From Bacteroidota bacterium (GTDB lineage: Bacteria > Bacteroidota > Bacteroidia > AKYH767-A > OLB10): DNA of 46,472 nucleotides. The DNA is taken from contig JAKPPP010000335.1 of the NCBI GenBank assembly GCA_029547265.1, positions 1 to 46,472 of the forward strand, given 5' to 3'. Below the pieces are notes generated by a model. It made no database searches, had not been told where the DNA came from, and worked only from the letters and a program-made list of their open reading frames with translations. Numbering within the stretch: position 1 is the stretch's first letter; each line of letters opens with the position of its first letter. Positions 24,547 to 32,546 of this stretch are shown here, piece after piece. The position numbers and the translations under genes were made by a program.

Positions 24547-26562
24547 ATGAAAAAAATATTTTTTGCAATACTCATTCAACTCTTGTTAGTTTTGGGTGCA
24601 AACGCGCAGCTAATTCAAACAAATGGTCCGTGTGGAGGCGATATAAATTGTATTGCAGTAAGTGGAGGAAATGTTTTTGCAGGAACCAGCTTTGCCGGCA
24701 TCTTTTTGTCAACCAATAATGGTGTTAGTTGGACTACTGTAAATTCAGGATTAAATAATTTCTGTGTTAACTCAATTGTGGATGTTGGAGGGAGTGTTTT
24801 TGCAGGAACAAATACAGGTGTATTCTTATCTACCAATAGCGGTAATAGTTGGATTGCTACAAATACAGGATTTCCGATAAATATATTAGTTTATTCATTA
24901 GCCAAAAATGGAAGTAATATTTTTGCTGGGACTAACTATGGTGTTTATTTATCTACCAATAATGGTAACAGCTGGGTTGCAGTAAACAATGGATTGCCAA
25001 GTTCTAGTGTAACTTCTATATCCTGCAATACATATGCAATATTTGCTGCGACTAGTTTTGGTGTGTATAAATCTACAAATAGTGGTACTAGTTGGGCTGC
25101 CTCTAATACTGGGATGCCAACTTTTCTTACTATTCGGACATTGAACAGCAATGGTATTTATATGTATGCGGGAACTTTCGGTCATGGTGTGTATTATTCT
25201 TCTAATGGTGGAAGCAGTTGGACAGCGGTGAATAACGGATTGTCCTCTTTAGATGTTTATTCATTAGCCTTCAGTGGTAGCAATATTTTTGCAGCAACTA
25301 ATGGAGGTGGTGTGTTTATGACTGCAAATAATGGAACTACTTGGACTGCTTTGAATACCGGATTGACAAATACTTATGTTCATTCAATAGCCATAAGTGG
25401 CAGTTCTATTTTTTCGGGAACAAATGATGGCATTTTTTTATCCACTAACAGTGGTGGAAATTGGGCAGCAGCGGACTCTGGATTAACCAATTCTATTGTT
25501 TCTTCATTGGCCAGCAGTGGCAATTCAGTTATTGCAGGAACTAGTACTGGTTTATTTTTAACCTCCAATAATGGAAATAGTTGGTCATCATTAAATACTG
25601 GACTTTTAAATTGTGAAGTTTTGTCATTAGCATCCAACGGAAGTTATGTTTATGCTGGGACGAAGAATGATGGAGTATTAATGTCTGCTAATTATGGTAG
25701 TACATGGTTTCAAATTAATGCTGGATTACCTAGTAATATTTCCATTAAGACATTAGCCATTAATGGTAATAATATTTTTGCCGGGACTTTGGGAGCAGGT
25801 GTATATTTGTCTACCAACTCTGGATTCAATTGGACTGCAGCTAATATAGGATTACTCTCTACTGCACAGGTTTATGCATTTGCCATCAGCGGTAATTCTA
25901 TTTATGTTGGTACTAGTGATGGAGTGTATTTATCTTCCAATAATGGGGGCCTTTGGACATCTGTTAACACAGGATTAACTAATTTAAATGTTGGGTCCCT
26001 AGCCATAAGCGGGAGTACTATTTTTGCCGGTACACAGAGTGGTATATTTATTTCTACCAATAATGGAAGTAGTTGGACTGGATTGGCTCCTATTTCTTCT
26101 GTTATTTCAATCGCTGTCAGTGGTAATAATATTTTTGCTGGGTCGTTTAGTGGTTTATATTTATCTACAAATCTTGGAACTACTTGGACTCAATTGTCAG
26201 GGTTATCTATGTCATCAATTCCTTCTTTTGTCATAAGTGGCAGTAATGTTTTTGTTGGTACTTATGGAAACGCTGTGTGGATATATTCATTAACCGGCGT
26301 AGGCATCGAAGAAAAAGACGAAATCGGAGACATCAATATCTATCCCAACCCCTTCACATCTCAAACCAACATTAACTTTTCGGAGTATCAAAATAATAGC
26401 ACCATAAAAATATTGGATCTGCAAGGGAAAGTAATTAAGTCAATAAACTTTAGCGGAAAAGAATTTGAACTGGATAAAGACGCTATGCAAGCCGGAATGT
26501 ATTTGATGCAAGTAACCGACGATAAACAGAATTTTACGAGTAAGAAAATATTAATTCAGTAA
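24547..26562 (+). CDS. Paralogous 14-blade propeller protein with T9SS sorting domain
   Basis: A 671-residue protein with the same plan as its upstream neighbour. A signal peptide ends near GANAQ, 14 Asp-box-like units follow, and a T9SS type A sorting domain ends KKILIQ. The propeller units differ widely from those of the neighbour (for example units 4 and 5, TSISCNTYAIFAAT and RTLNSNGIYMYAGT). The sorting domains are nearly identical even at the DNA level (24265-24480 against 26335-26562). This is a tandem gene duplication. The two genes may share a transcript, since no terminator lies between them, and a strong one follows this gene. Confidence 0.88.
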   Translation: MKKIFFAILIQLLLVLGANAQLIQTNGPCGGDINCIAVSGGNVFAGTSFAGIFLSTNNGVSWTTVNSGLNNFCVNSIVDVGGSVFAGTNTGVFLSTNSGNSWIATNTGFPINILVYSLAKNGSNIFAGTNYGVYLSTNNGNSWVAVNNGLPSSSVTSISCNTYAIFAATSFGVYKSTNSGTSWAASNTGMPTFLTIRTLNSNGIYMYAGTFGHGVYYSSNGGSSWTAVNNGLSSLDVYSLAFSGSNIFAATNGGGVFMTANNGTTWTALNTGLTNTYVHSIAISGSSIFSGTNDGIFLSTNSGGNWAAADSGLTNSIVSSLASSGNSVIAGTSTGLFLTSNNGNSWSSLNTGLLNCEVLSLASNGSYVYAGTKNDGVLMSANYGSTWFQINAGLPSNISIKTLAINGNNIFAGTLGAGVYLSTNSGFNWTAANIGLLSTAQVYAFAISGNSIYVGTSDGVYLSSNNGGLWTSVNTGLTNLNVGSLAISGSTIFAGTQSGIFISTNNGSSWTGLAPISSVISIAVSGNNIFAGSFSGLYLSTNLGTTWTQLSGLSMSSIPSFVISGSNVFVGTYGNAVWIYSLTGVGIEEKDEIGDINIYPNPFTSQTNINFSEYQNNSTIKILDLQGKVIKSINFSGKEFELDKDAMQAGMYLMQVTDDKQNFTSKKILIQ

Positions 26563-26567
26563 CAAAC

Positions 26568-26608
26568 ACAACGCCCGCCAAGAAATTCTCAGCGGGCGTT
26601 GTTTATTT
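26568..26608 (+). terminator. Terminator of the propeller gene pair
   Basis: ACAACGCCCGC (26568-26578) pairs with GCGGGCGTTGT (26592-26602), followed by TTATTTTT. Confidence 0.88.
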
Positions 26609-26641
26609 TTATAATGAGCTTTGCTTCTTTACCAAGCGAGC

Positions 26642-26903
26642 TTTTGTCATTTTTAAATCATCAAATTTTCAAATCATCAAATCACCCGAGCTTCGCTCCC
26701 CATCTTCAAATTGTCAAATCTTCAAATTACCCGAGCTTCGCTCACCATTTTCAAATTTTCAAATTGTCAAATCATCAAATCACCCGAGCTTCGCTCCCCA
26801 TCTTCAAATTTTAAAATTTTCAAATCATCAAATCGTCAAATTACCCGAGCTTCGCTCCCCATCTTCAAATTTTAAAATTTTCAAATTTTCAAATCTTCAA
26901 ATT
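26642..26903 (-). repeat. Octanucleotide array with four interspersed hairpin elements
   Basis: Eight-base units (TTTTCAAA, TCATCAAA, TCTTCAAA, TTGTCAAA) alternate with the element ACCCGAGCTTCGCTC at 26684, 26729, 26782 and 26843. Between successive elements there are exactly 3, 4 and 5 octamers, giving spacings of 45, 53 and 61 bases. The element folds as GAGC-TTC-GCTC. On the minus strand the first octamer, AATTTGAA, shares AA with the TAA stop codon of the methyltransferase gene. No gene lies in 26563-26901. Confidence 0.88.
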
Positions 26904-28074
26904 ATTCAACTTCGTCTTTATACATATCCTTCTTACTTCCTTCAAATAATTCGTATCCTAATAGTCGGCATTCGATTGGTCCGTTGAAGAGTTTTATTTT
27001 TCGATTTGAGCGTAATCCTACGGCTTTAGCGCCTTCAGGACTTCCTGTGAAGATCCATGCCTTATAACCTGCATAGTGTTTCTTAAATCGATCGCCAATT
27101 GATTTGTATAGTGCTTCTAAATCTTCCGGTTGTAATTTCTCTCCGTAAGGAGGATTGATTATTACAACTCCATTTCCTGATGGTCGCTCAAAATCATTGA
27201 AGTCGCCTAACGATAGTTGTACCATATCTTCAACGCCTGCATTTCTTACGTTCTCTTCTGCTTTCGCAATTACAAAACGATTGATTTCATTTCCGTAAAT
27301 GCGAACGGGATTGTCGTTAATTCGTTCGATTTGTTTCTCGCGAATTGTTTTGTACAATGCTTCGTCGAAGTCGGGCCATTTTTCAAAGGCAAATTGTTTT
27401 CGAAATGTTCCGGGAGGAATATTCGCCGCCATCAGCGCAGCTTCAATAGGAATAGTTCCTGATCCGCACATAAAGTCAACAAGCGGCTTATGCGGCTCCC
27501 ATCCGCTTAACATGATGATTCCCGCTGCAAGCACTTCACTCAATGGTGCTTTATCTACTTCAGCACGGTAACCGCGGCGATGTAACGATTCTCCACTGCT
27601 ATTCAATAAAATTGTACAACGATCACGGTTGATGAAAACCATCACCTCTAAATCGGGATTTTCTTTTTCTACATCGGGACGCTTTCCTCCATTGCTTCTG
27701 AATGAATCGGCAATAGCATCTTTCACTTTTAATGCGGGATATAAATTCGTATCGAATAATTCTGAATTCAAGGTGCAACGAACAGCAAATGTCTGCGATA
27801 CTTTCATAAACTCTGTCCAGTCGATCGCCGCCACTTCACGGTACAAATCATCACCGTCTTTAATGTTAAAAGAGGTAAGACTCACCATCACACGCAATGC
27901 TAATCGGCTGCAAAAATTTACTTTATACATAAAGCCTTTATCGCCAACGCAAGAAACGGCGCGGGTGTGGATTTCAACATCACGTCCGCCTAACTGACGA
28001 AGTTCTTTTGCTAATAATTCTTCTAAACCTGCATAAGTAGAAACCACTATGCGTAAATCTGTTTTCAGTAACAT
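26902..28074 (-). CDS. rlmL: 23S rRNA guanine-N2 methyltransferase, RlmL/RlmN2-type
   Basis: A 390-residue class I RNA methyltransferase. The N-terminal THUMP region (about 1-165) includes STYAGLEELLAKELRQLGG and DRCTILLNSSGESLHRRGYR. The catalytic UPF0020 domain follows with the SAM motif DFMCGSGTIPIEAA and the catalytic INPPYGEKL. It corresponds to the N-terminal (RlmL, m2G2445) half of the fused E. coli RlmKL protein; the RlmK half is absent. Site specificity is inferred from the family. A -7 element lies at 28133-28140, and an octamer array begins at the stop codon. Confidence 0.9.
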   Translation of the reverse strand: MLLKTDLRIVVSTYAGLEELLAKELRQLGGRDVEIHTRAVSCVGDKGFMYKVNFCSRLALRVMVSLTSFNIKDGDDLYREVAAIDWTEFMKVSQTFAVRCTLNSELFDTNLYPALKVKDAIADSFRSNGGKRPDVEKENPDLEVMVFINRDRCTILLNSSGESLHRRGYRAEVDKAPLSEVLAAGIIMLSGWEPHKPLVDFMCGSGTIPIEAALMAANIPPGTFRKQFAFEKWPDFDEALYKTIREKQIERINDNPVRIYGNEINRFVIAKAEENVRNAGVEDMVQLSLGDFNDFERPSGNGVVIINPPYGEKLQPEDLEALYKSIGDRFKKHYAGYKAWIFTGSPEGAKAVGLRSNRKIKLFNGPIECRLLGYELFEGSKKDMYKDEVE

Positions 28075-28132
28075 GAAATGTTGGTATTAATATCGATAAG
28101 TAGGGCAGAGCCCAATCGTTGTAATTGAATTG

Positions 28133-28140
28133 CAAAAATA
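28133..28140 (-). promoter_or_regulatory. -7 promoter element of rlmL
   Basis: On the minus strand this reads TATTTTTG, an exact TAnnTTTG match. It sits just past the terminator of the upstream gene, as a new promoter should. The leader would be about 50 bases and the -33 element is unclear. Confidence 0.5.
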
Positions 28141-28154
28141 GTGTGGTAAACAAA

Positions 28155-28178
28155 AAAGCTGTCCCTAGGGACAGCTTT
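28155..28178 (-). terminator. Terminator of the nif3-like/zinc-ribbon operon
   Basis: A 24-base perfect palindrome (AAAGCTGTCCCT plus its complement). On the minus strand it is followed by TTTTTTG, four bases after the zinc-ribbon stop codon. Confidence 0.9.
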
Positions 28179-28182
28179 GTAA

Positions 28183-29004
28183 TTATTCTTTATCAAGTAT
28201 TCCACCATCTACCAGGATCCTTCCGCAATGCTCGCAAACAATTACTTTTTTGCGTTGGCGGATATCAAGCTGACGTTGAGGCGGGATTTTGTTGAAGCAA
28301 CCTCCGCAAGCATCACGGCTTACAGATACTACTGCTAAACCGTTTCTTGCGTTTCCGCGGATACGGTGATATGCAGTTAACAAACGTGCTTCGATAACTT
28401 CAGATGCTTTGTTTGATTCAGCTGTTAATTCTTGCTCTTCTTTTTCAGTTTCAGCAACAATTGAATCTAACTCCGCTTTCTTGTTTACTAAATCTTGTGA
28501 ACGCTCTTCTAAAGCTTTCTCTGACGCTTCAACAATTTGTTTCTTCGCAGCTAACTCAGCAGTATGTTCTTTAATACGCTTCTCGCAAAGTTGCATTTCT
28601 AACTGCTGATATTCCATCTCCTTGTTAAGAGAGTCGAATTCGCGGTTGTTCTTTACACTCGCTTGTTGCGTTTGATATTTCTTAATCAAAGCCTGAGCAT
28701 CCTTAATAGTTTGCTTACGGTTCTTGATTTGATCTTCTAATTGTTTTGCTTCTTCCGTATAGTTGGTAACACGAGTCTGCAATCCTGCAATCTCATCTTC
28801 CAAATCGATTACTTCCATAGGTAATTCCCCACGGGTAATGCGGATGCGGTCGATCTGACTGTCGATCAGCTGTAACTGATAAAGTGCACGAAGCTTATCT
28901 TCGATCGTATTGTCTCCCTTTTCTATATGGCGAACAACCGGAGTCGGTTTCTTTGGGGCTTCTGCTACTGCCGTCTCTTCTTTCTTGGTCTTTTTGGTAG
29001 CCAT
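28183..29004 (-). CDS. Coiled-coil protein with C4-type zinc ribbon
   Basis: A 273-residue cytosolic protein. The N-terminal 20 residues are Lys-rich and the next 200 form a long antiparallel coiled coil. The C-terminal zinc ribbon has Cys233, Cys236, Cys257 and Cys260 in CGGC-x20-CEHC. It belongs to the zf-RING_7/CT398-like family (DUF164-type), whose members occur widely and are thought to bind nucleic acid or protein partners. Function is not settled. It starts two bases after the Nif3-like gene, a pairing that is common in Bacteroidota and suggests linked function. A strong terminator follows. Confidence 0.88.
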   Translation of the reverse strand: MATKKTKKEETAVAEAPKKPTPVVRHIEKGDNTIEDKLRALYQLQLIDSQIDRIRITRGELPMEVIDLEDEIAGLQTRVTNYTEEAKQLEDQIKNRKQTIKDAQALIKKYQTQQASVKNNREFDSLNKEMEYQQLEMQLCEKRIKEHTAELAAKKQIVEASEKALEERSQDLVNKKAELDSIVAETEKEEQELTAESNKASEVIEARLLTAYHRIRGNARNGLAVVSVSRDACGGCFNKIPPQRQLDIRQRKKVIVCEHCGRILVDGGILDKE

Positions 29005-29006
29005 GA

Positions 29007-30101
29007 TCAGATATAGTTAAATGGATTGGTGTTAATTTCCGTCAAATGGACCGCAAAGGTAGGAAATTTTTCCCTAAGCCAATCGCCGATTAGGTCAATT
29101 GTATGTTGCTCACTTTCAAAGTGTCCGATGTCGGCAATGATTATTTTGCCGTCAGCATCGAAAAATTGATGGTATTTGAAGTCGCCGGTGATGAAAATAT
29201 CGGCACCCGCCGCTATGGCATTTCCTAACAAAAAGCTTCCCGCTCCACCGCAAACCGCCACTTTTTTAATCGTTTTCCCAAAATGGGAAGTGTGTCGCAC
29301 GCAGTTGGTATTCATATTGACTTTCAGTGATTTAAGGAAATCTTCTGCCGGAATGGCTTCTTGTAATTCCCCAATCATCCCGGCCCCCGTCACCTGGTTT
29401 TTGTTTTCGAGTCGGTACATTTCATAGGCTACTTCTTCGTAGGGATGCGCTGCTTTTAGTGCCGCCAAGACTTTGTTTTTTAGTCGACTTTCGAGAATAA
29501 CTTCGATGCAACTTTCGGGCTCCGTATGCCTAATATTTTTTTCTCCGATATGCGGATTTGCATCATTTCCGGGCTTAAATGTGCCTGATCCTTCGGTTTT
29601 GAAGCAGCATTCGCTGTAATTTCCGATATGTCCGGCGCCGGATTCAAAGAGCGCTTCCATCACTTGTTCGGCTTGGGCATGGGGCACATAGGTCACCAAT
29701 TTGAGGATATTACCCGCCATCTCGCTTAAAACGCGACTGTTTTTTAGTCCCAGCTTTTCGGCAATTTTCCTATTCACGCCATGTATAACATTGTCGAGGT
29801 TGGTATGAATAGCATAAATGGCGATGTCGTTTTTAATGGCTTTGATGATCACACGCTCGATGTAATTCTTACCCGTGATCTTTTTCAATCCGCTGAAAAC
29901 AATAGGATGATGCGCGACTACGAGATTGCACTTTTTGCGAATAGCTTCGTCGATGATGGCCTCTATGCTATCGAGACAAATCAAAGCTCCGGTGATTTCC
30001 ATCTCGGGATTCCCTGTGATGAGTCCCGCATTATCGTACGATTCTTGTAAATCGGGTGGCGCCAGCGTCTCCAGCGCGGCAATGATGGCTGATAATTTCA
30101 T
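29007..30101 (-). CDS. Nif3-like dinuclear metal-centre protein (YqfO/YbgI family)
   Basis: A 364-residue protein of the Nif3 family. Its length fits the longer YqfO type, with an inserted CutA/PII-like domain in the middle (about residues 120-250, VTYVPHAQAEQVMEALF to HPYEEVAYEMYRL). Metal ligands are visible in VVAHHPIVFSG, HTNLDN, GDFKYHQFFD and IGHFESE. Members are annotated as GTP cyclohydrolase I type 2 homologues, but in most bacteria the substrate is unproved. I chose the ATG at 30101 (MKLSAIIAAL) over a TTG at 30122, because the -7 element at 30127-30120 would overlap the earlier start. Confidence 0.9.
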   Translation of the reverse strand: MKLSAIIAALETLAPPDLQESYDNAGLITGNPEMEITGALICLDSIEAIIDEAIRKKCNLVVAHHPIVFSGLKKITGKNYIERVIIKAIKNDIAIYAIHTNLDNVIHGVNRKIAEKLGLKNSRVLSEMAGNILKLVTYVPHAQAEQVMEALFESGAGHIGNYSECCFKTEGSGTFKPGNDANPHIGEKNIRHTEPESCIEVILESRLKNKVLAALKAAHPYEEVAYEMYRLENKNQVTGAGMIGELQEAIPAEDFLKSLKVNMNTNCVRHTSHFGKTIKKVAVCGGAGSFLLGNAIAAGADIFITGDFKYHQFFDADGKIIIADIGHFESEQHTIDLIGDWLREKFPTFAVHLTEINTNPFNYI

Positions 30102-30119
30102 AGTGATTTTCGATCCCTG

Positions 30120-30127
30120 CAAATGTA
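30120..30127 (-). promoter_or_regulatory. -7 promoter element of the nif3-like operon
   Basis: TACATTTG on the minus strand matches TAnnTTTG. It lies 18 bases before the ATG at 30101 and 25 bases from the divergent lpxK -7 element. Confidence 0.55.
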
Positions 30128-30152
30128 ATCACTGTATCTTGTCAAAATCGTC

Positions 30153-30160
30153 TATTTTTG
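30153..30160 (+). promoter_or_regulatory. -7 promoter element of lpxK
   Basis: TATTTTTG matches TAnnTTTG and ends five bases before the ATG at 30166. A leaderless or nearly leaderless mRNA is predicted. No clear -33 element is visible. Confidence 0.55.
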
Positions 30161-30165
30161 AGGCA

Positions 30166-31230
30166 ATGCGAATATTATTTTATCCCCTGGCGCTGGTTTA
30201 TGCTATTATCACCTCGTTGAGAAACTTATTCTTCAATGTGGGATTGCTCCGTGAACGTAGTTTTCCGCTGCCTATCATCGGTGTAGGAAATTTATCTACC
30301 GGAGGTACCGGTAAGTCGCCGCATGTAATTTATTTGGCTGCCTTGCTGAAGGATGATAAGAAAGTGGCGGTGTTGAGTCGCGGCTACGGACGAAGAAGTA
30401 AAGGTTATAGAGAAGTGAATGTGGCGGATAGCGTTGGACTTACAGGAGATGAACCGCTTCAATATAAAACATTATATCCCGAATTAACAGTTGCGGTATG
30501 TGAGAAAAGAGTTGACGGAATAGAGATGTTGATGAAAGAAAAGCATCCCGAAGTGATATTGCTCGACGATTCATTCCAACATCGCTATGTAAAACCGGGA
30601 TTGAATCTGATGCTTACCGACTACAACGATCTTTTTTATAACGATCATATTCTTCCTGCAGGGAATTTACGAGAGGTGAGAAGAGGAGTGAAACGAGCAG
30701 ATGCGGTGATAGTAAGTAAAACGAATCCCTTGCCCAACCTTCAAGAATTTGAAAAGATAGATCGTAAAATCAGAAGATACGGAGTGCAAGAAGTTTTCTT
30801 TTCGTATATGCGTTACCGTGAGTATGTGGAGAGTGGAAATGGAGAAAGAATGGCTTTGTCGGAATTGAAAAACAAAAAGGTGATGGTAGTAGCGGGGATA
30901 GCGAATCCTCAGCCGTTAATCGACTTTTTGCAAATGCATTCAGATAAAGTGGAGATAGAGAAATATGGCGATCACCATGCATTTACCGCGGGAGATCTTA
31001 CGGCACTGACTAAGAAATTTGATATGTTTGCAGCCGCCCGAAAAGAAGGCGCTGTAATTATTACCACCCGCAAAGACTATATGCGACTAAATTCAGCCGA
31101 ATTAGCGCATTTATTAAAGCGATTGCCGGTGGTGATACTTGATATTGAAATTTGTTTTCATACATTCGGACAACAAAAGTTCGATCATTATATTCTTAAC
31201 TATGTTAAAAAAAATTCAGGAATCCGTTGA
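30166..31230 (+). CDS. lpxK: Tetraacyldisaccharide 4'-kinase
   Basis: A 354-residue membrane-associated kinase. It phosphorylates the 4' position of tetraacyldisaccharide-1-phosphate to give lipid IVA, late in lipid A synthesis. An N-terminal hydrophobic helix (ILFYPLALVYAIITSL) is followed by a P-loop-type GVGNLSTGGTGKSPHV, LSRGYGRRSKGY, LLDDSFQHRYV and the C-terminal VITTRKDYMRL. The start at 30166 (MRILFYPLA) is supported by the -7 element just upstream. The frame continues upstream to 29926 only as an antisense shadow of the Nif3-like gene. Its last 29 bases overlap the start of the purine nucleoside phosphorylase gene. Confidence 0.94.
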   Translation: MRILFYPLALVYAIITSLRNLFFNVGLLRERSFPLPIIGVGNLSTGGTGKSPHVIYLAALLKDDKKVAVLSRGYGRRSKGYREVNVADSVGLTGDEPLQYKTLYPELTVAVCEKRVDGIEMLMKEKHPEVILLDDSFQHRYVKPGLNLMLTDYNDLFYNDHILPAGNLREVRRGVKRADAVIVSKTNPLPNLQEFEKIDRKIRRYGVQEVFFSYMRYREYVESGNGERMALSELKNKKVMVVAGIANPQPLIDFLQMHSDKVEIEKYGDHHAFTAGDLTALTKKFDMFAAARKEGAVIITTRKDYMRLNSAELAHLLKRLPVVILDIEICFHTFGQQKFDHYILNYVKKNSGIR

Positions 31231-32011
31231 TTACATTTTAGGTAAAACAGGATTCACACCCGAAGCAGGAATTGTTTTAGGCTCGGGCTTAGGCGGACTC
31301 GTGAAAGAAGTTCAAGTAGAGCACGCACTTTCTTACAGTGAAATTCCGGGGTTCCCGGTGTCGACCGTTGCGGGACATGGCAGCAAAATGTTGCTAGGAA
31401 CATTAAACGGCGTTAAAGTAGCCGTGATGCAAGGACGATTTCATTTTTACGAAGGATACACTATGCAAGACGTGGCTTTTCCTATTCGTGTAATGAAATA
31501 CATGGGAGTGAAGCGACTCTATTTATCGAATGCCAGCGGAGGAGTAAATCCGAAATTTGAAGTAGGCGATTTGATGATCATCGACGATCATATTAATTTG
31601 ATGGGAACAAATCCGTTGATTGGACCCAATGATGAAAACCTAGGACCGCGTTTCCCTGACATGAGTGCACCTTACGATGCGGTCATGATAGCTAAAGCGA
31701 AGTCGATTGCTGCGGCACACGGAATAAAATGTCACGTAGGAGTTTATGCCGCGGTAACCGGACCAACATACGAAACTCGCGCTGAGTACAAATACATTCG
31801 TACGATAGGTGCAGATTGCGTAGGTATGTCGACTATTCCTGAAGTTATCGTTGCTCGTCACATGGACTTACCTGTATTCGCAATATCAATCATAACCGAT
31901 ATGGGTGGAACCGATGAAGTACAAGTTATTACTCATGAAGAAGTACTGAAAGTGGCCAATGCCGCGGAAGAAAAAATGACTGCATTAATCAAAGAATTGA
32001 TTGTAAAGTAA
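31202..32011 (+). CDS. Purine-nucleoside phosphorylase (trimeric type)
   Basis: A 269-residue cytosolic enzyme. It splits inosine, guanosine and deoxy forms with phosphate to give the base and ribose-1-phosphate. Family motifs are VLGSGLGGLV (phosphate site), VAGHGSKM, QGRFHFYEGY, the substrate pocket region LSNASGGVNP, AAVTGPTYETRAEY and the C-terminal IITDMGG. The ATG at 31202 (MLKKIQESVDYIL) lies inside the end of lpxK in another frame, a 29-base overlap, so translation is probably coupled. A structured region with terminators follows at 32024-32229. Confidence 0.94.
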   Translation: MLKKIQESVDYILGKTGFTPEAGIVLGSGLGGLVKEVQVEHALSYSEIPGFPVSTVAGHGSKMLLGTLNGVKVAVMQGRFHFYEGYTMQDVAFPIRVMKYMGVKRLYLSNASGGVNPKFEVGDLMIIDDHINLMGTNPLIGPNDENLGPRFPDMSAPYDAVMIAKAKSIAAAHGIKCHVGVYAAVTGPTYETRAEYKYIRTIGADCVGMSTIPEVIVARHMDLPVFAISIITDMGGTDEVQVITHEEVLKVANAAEEKMTALIKELIVK

Positions 32012-32023
32012 TATTTGAGAACG

Positions 32024-32129
32024 AAAAACCTCGGATACTTCGTTGTGACAATTTTTCAAAATCCTCATCCCGCCTTAACGACGGGACTCCGGTTTTGAGA
32101 AATTTCCACGCCTCGTCTGCGAGGTTTTT
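32024..32129 (+). ncRNA. Possible structured RNA downstream of the phosphorylase gene
   Basis: The outer stem AAAAACCTCG (32024-32033) pairs with CGAGGTTTTT (32120-32129). Inside, AATTTTTCAAAA (32050-32061) pairs with TTTTGAGAAATT (32093-32104) with one G-U pair. An inner TCCCG/CGGGA stem closes a 9-base loop. Five T residues follow the outer stem. It may be just an elaborate terminator; a separate RNA is speculative. Confidence 0.35.
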
Positions 32130-32174
32130 AGAGGCTCTCACTACATGATGTAGAGAATAAAACTCTCTCGATTG

Positions 32175-32229
32175 AAAATCCTCAGTGAACTCAAAGAAAA
32201 ATTATTTTGAGACTACTGAGGATTTTTTT
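32175..32229 (+). terminator. Strong intrinsic terminator
   Basis: AAAATCCTCAGT (32175-32186) pairs with ACTGAGGATTTT (32215-32226), an inner CTCAAA/TTTGAG stem adds to it, and seven T residues run to 32229. Confidence 0.85.
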
Positions 32230-32246
32230 GTAATTTTATGATAGCA

Positions 32247-32298
32247 ATGAATGACTGAATGACTGAGTGACTGAATGAGTGATTGAATGACTGAATGA
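32247..32298. repeat. NTGA tetranucleotide repeat, 13 units
   Basis: Thirteen in-phase units of ATGA, CTGA, GTGA or TTGA with no gap. Only the first base of each unit varies. Confidence 0.85.
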
Positions 32299-32546
32299 TA
32301 GCAGGATTAGGAAAGGTAGAGTTCAATGTTCTAGTTGAAATTATGCCAAATTCAACAAACTCAAATAGAAAAATAATTACGGTCGCAAAAATTAATAACT
32401 GTTTGGATTTCGATAGAAAGAGAATACTATTTAATAAATTCACTGCATCCGATGCGTTTAAATTTGTGCTCAAATAAACACAAGTCGCTTAGGCTCGAAA
32501 AGTAATAAGGAAACAAAACAACCCAAACACAATACCCTCCCAAACA

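Larger units (their letters stand above)
32012..32546. other. Gene-free spacer with hairpins and tetramer repeat
   Basis: It contains a 106-base imperfect fold (32024-32129), a strong terminator (32175-32229) and an NTGA tetramer run (32247-32298). Short open frames on both strands within it have no recognisable features. No promoter motif for the downstream LVIVD gene was found. Confidence 0.6.

Noticed and set aside
32213-32473. 86-residue minus-strand open frame over the NTGA repeats
   Set aside because: Part of it is simple repeat, no promoter is seen, and the N-terminal hydrophobic stretch is expected from AT-rich DNA.
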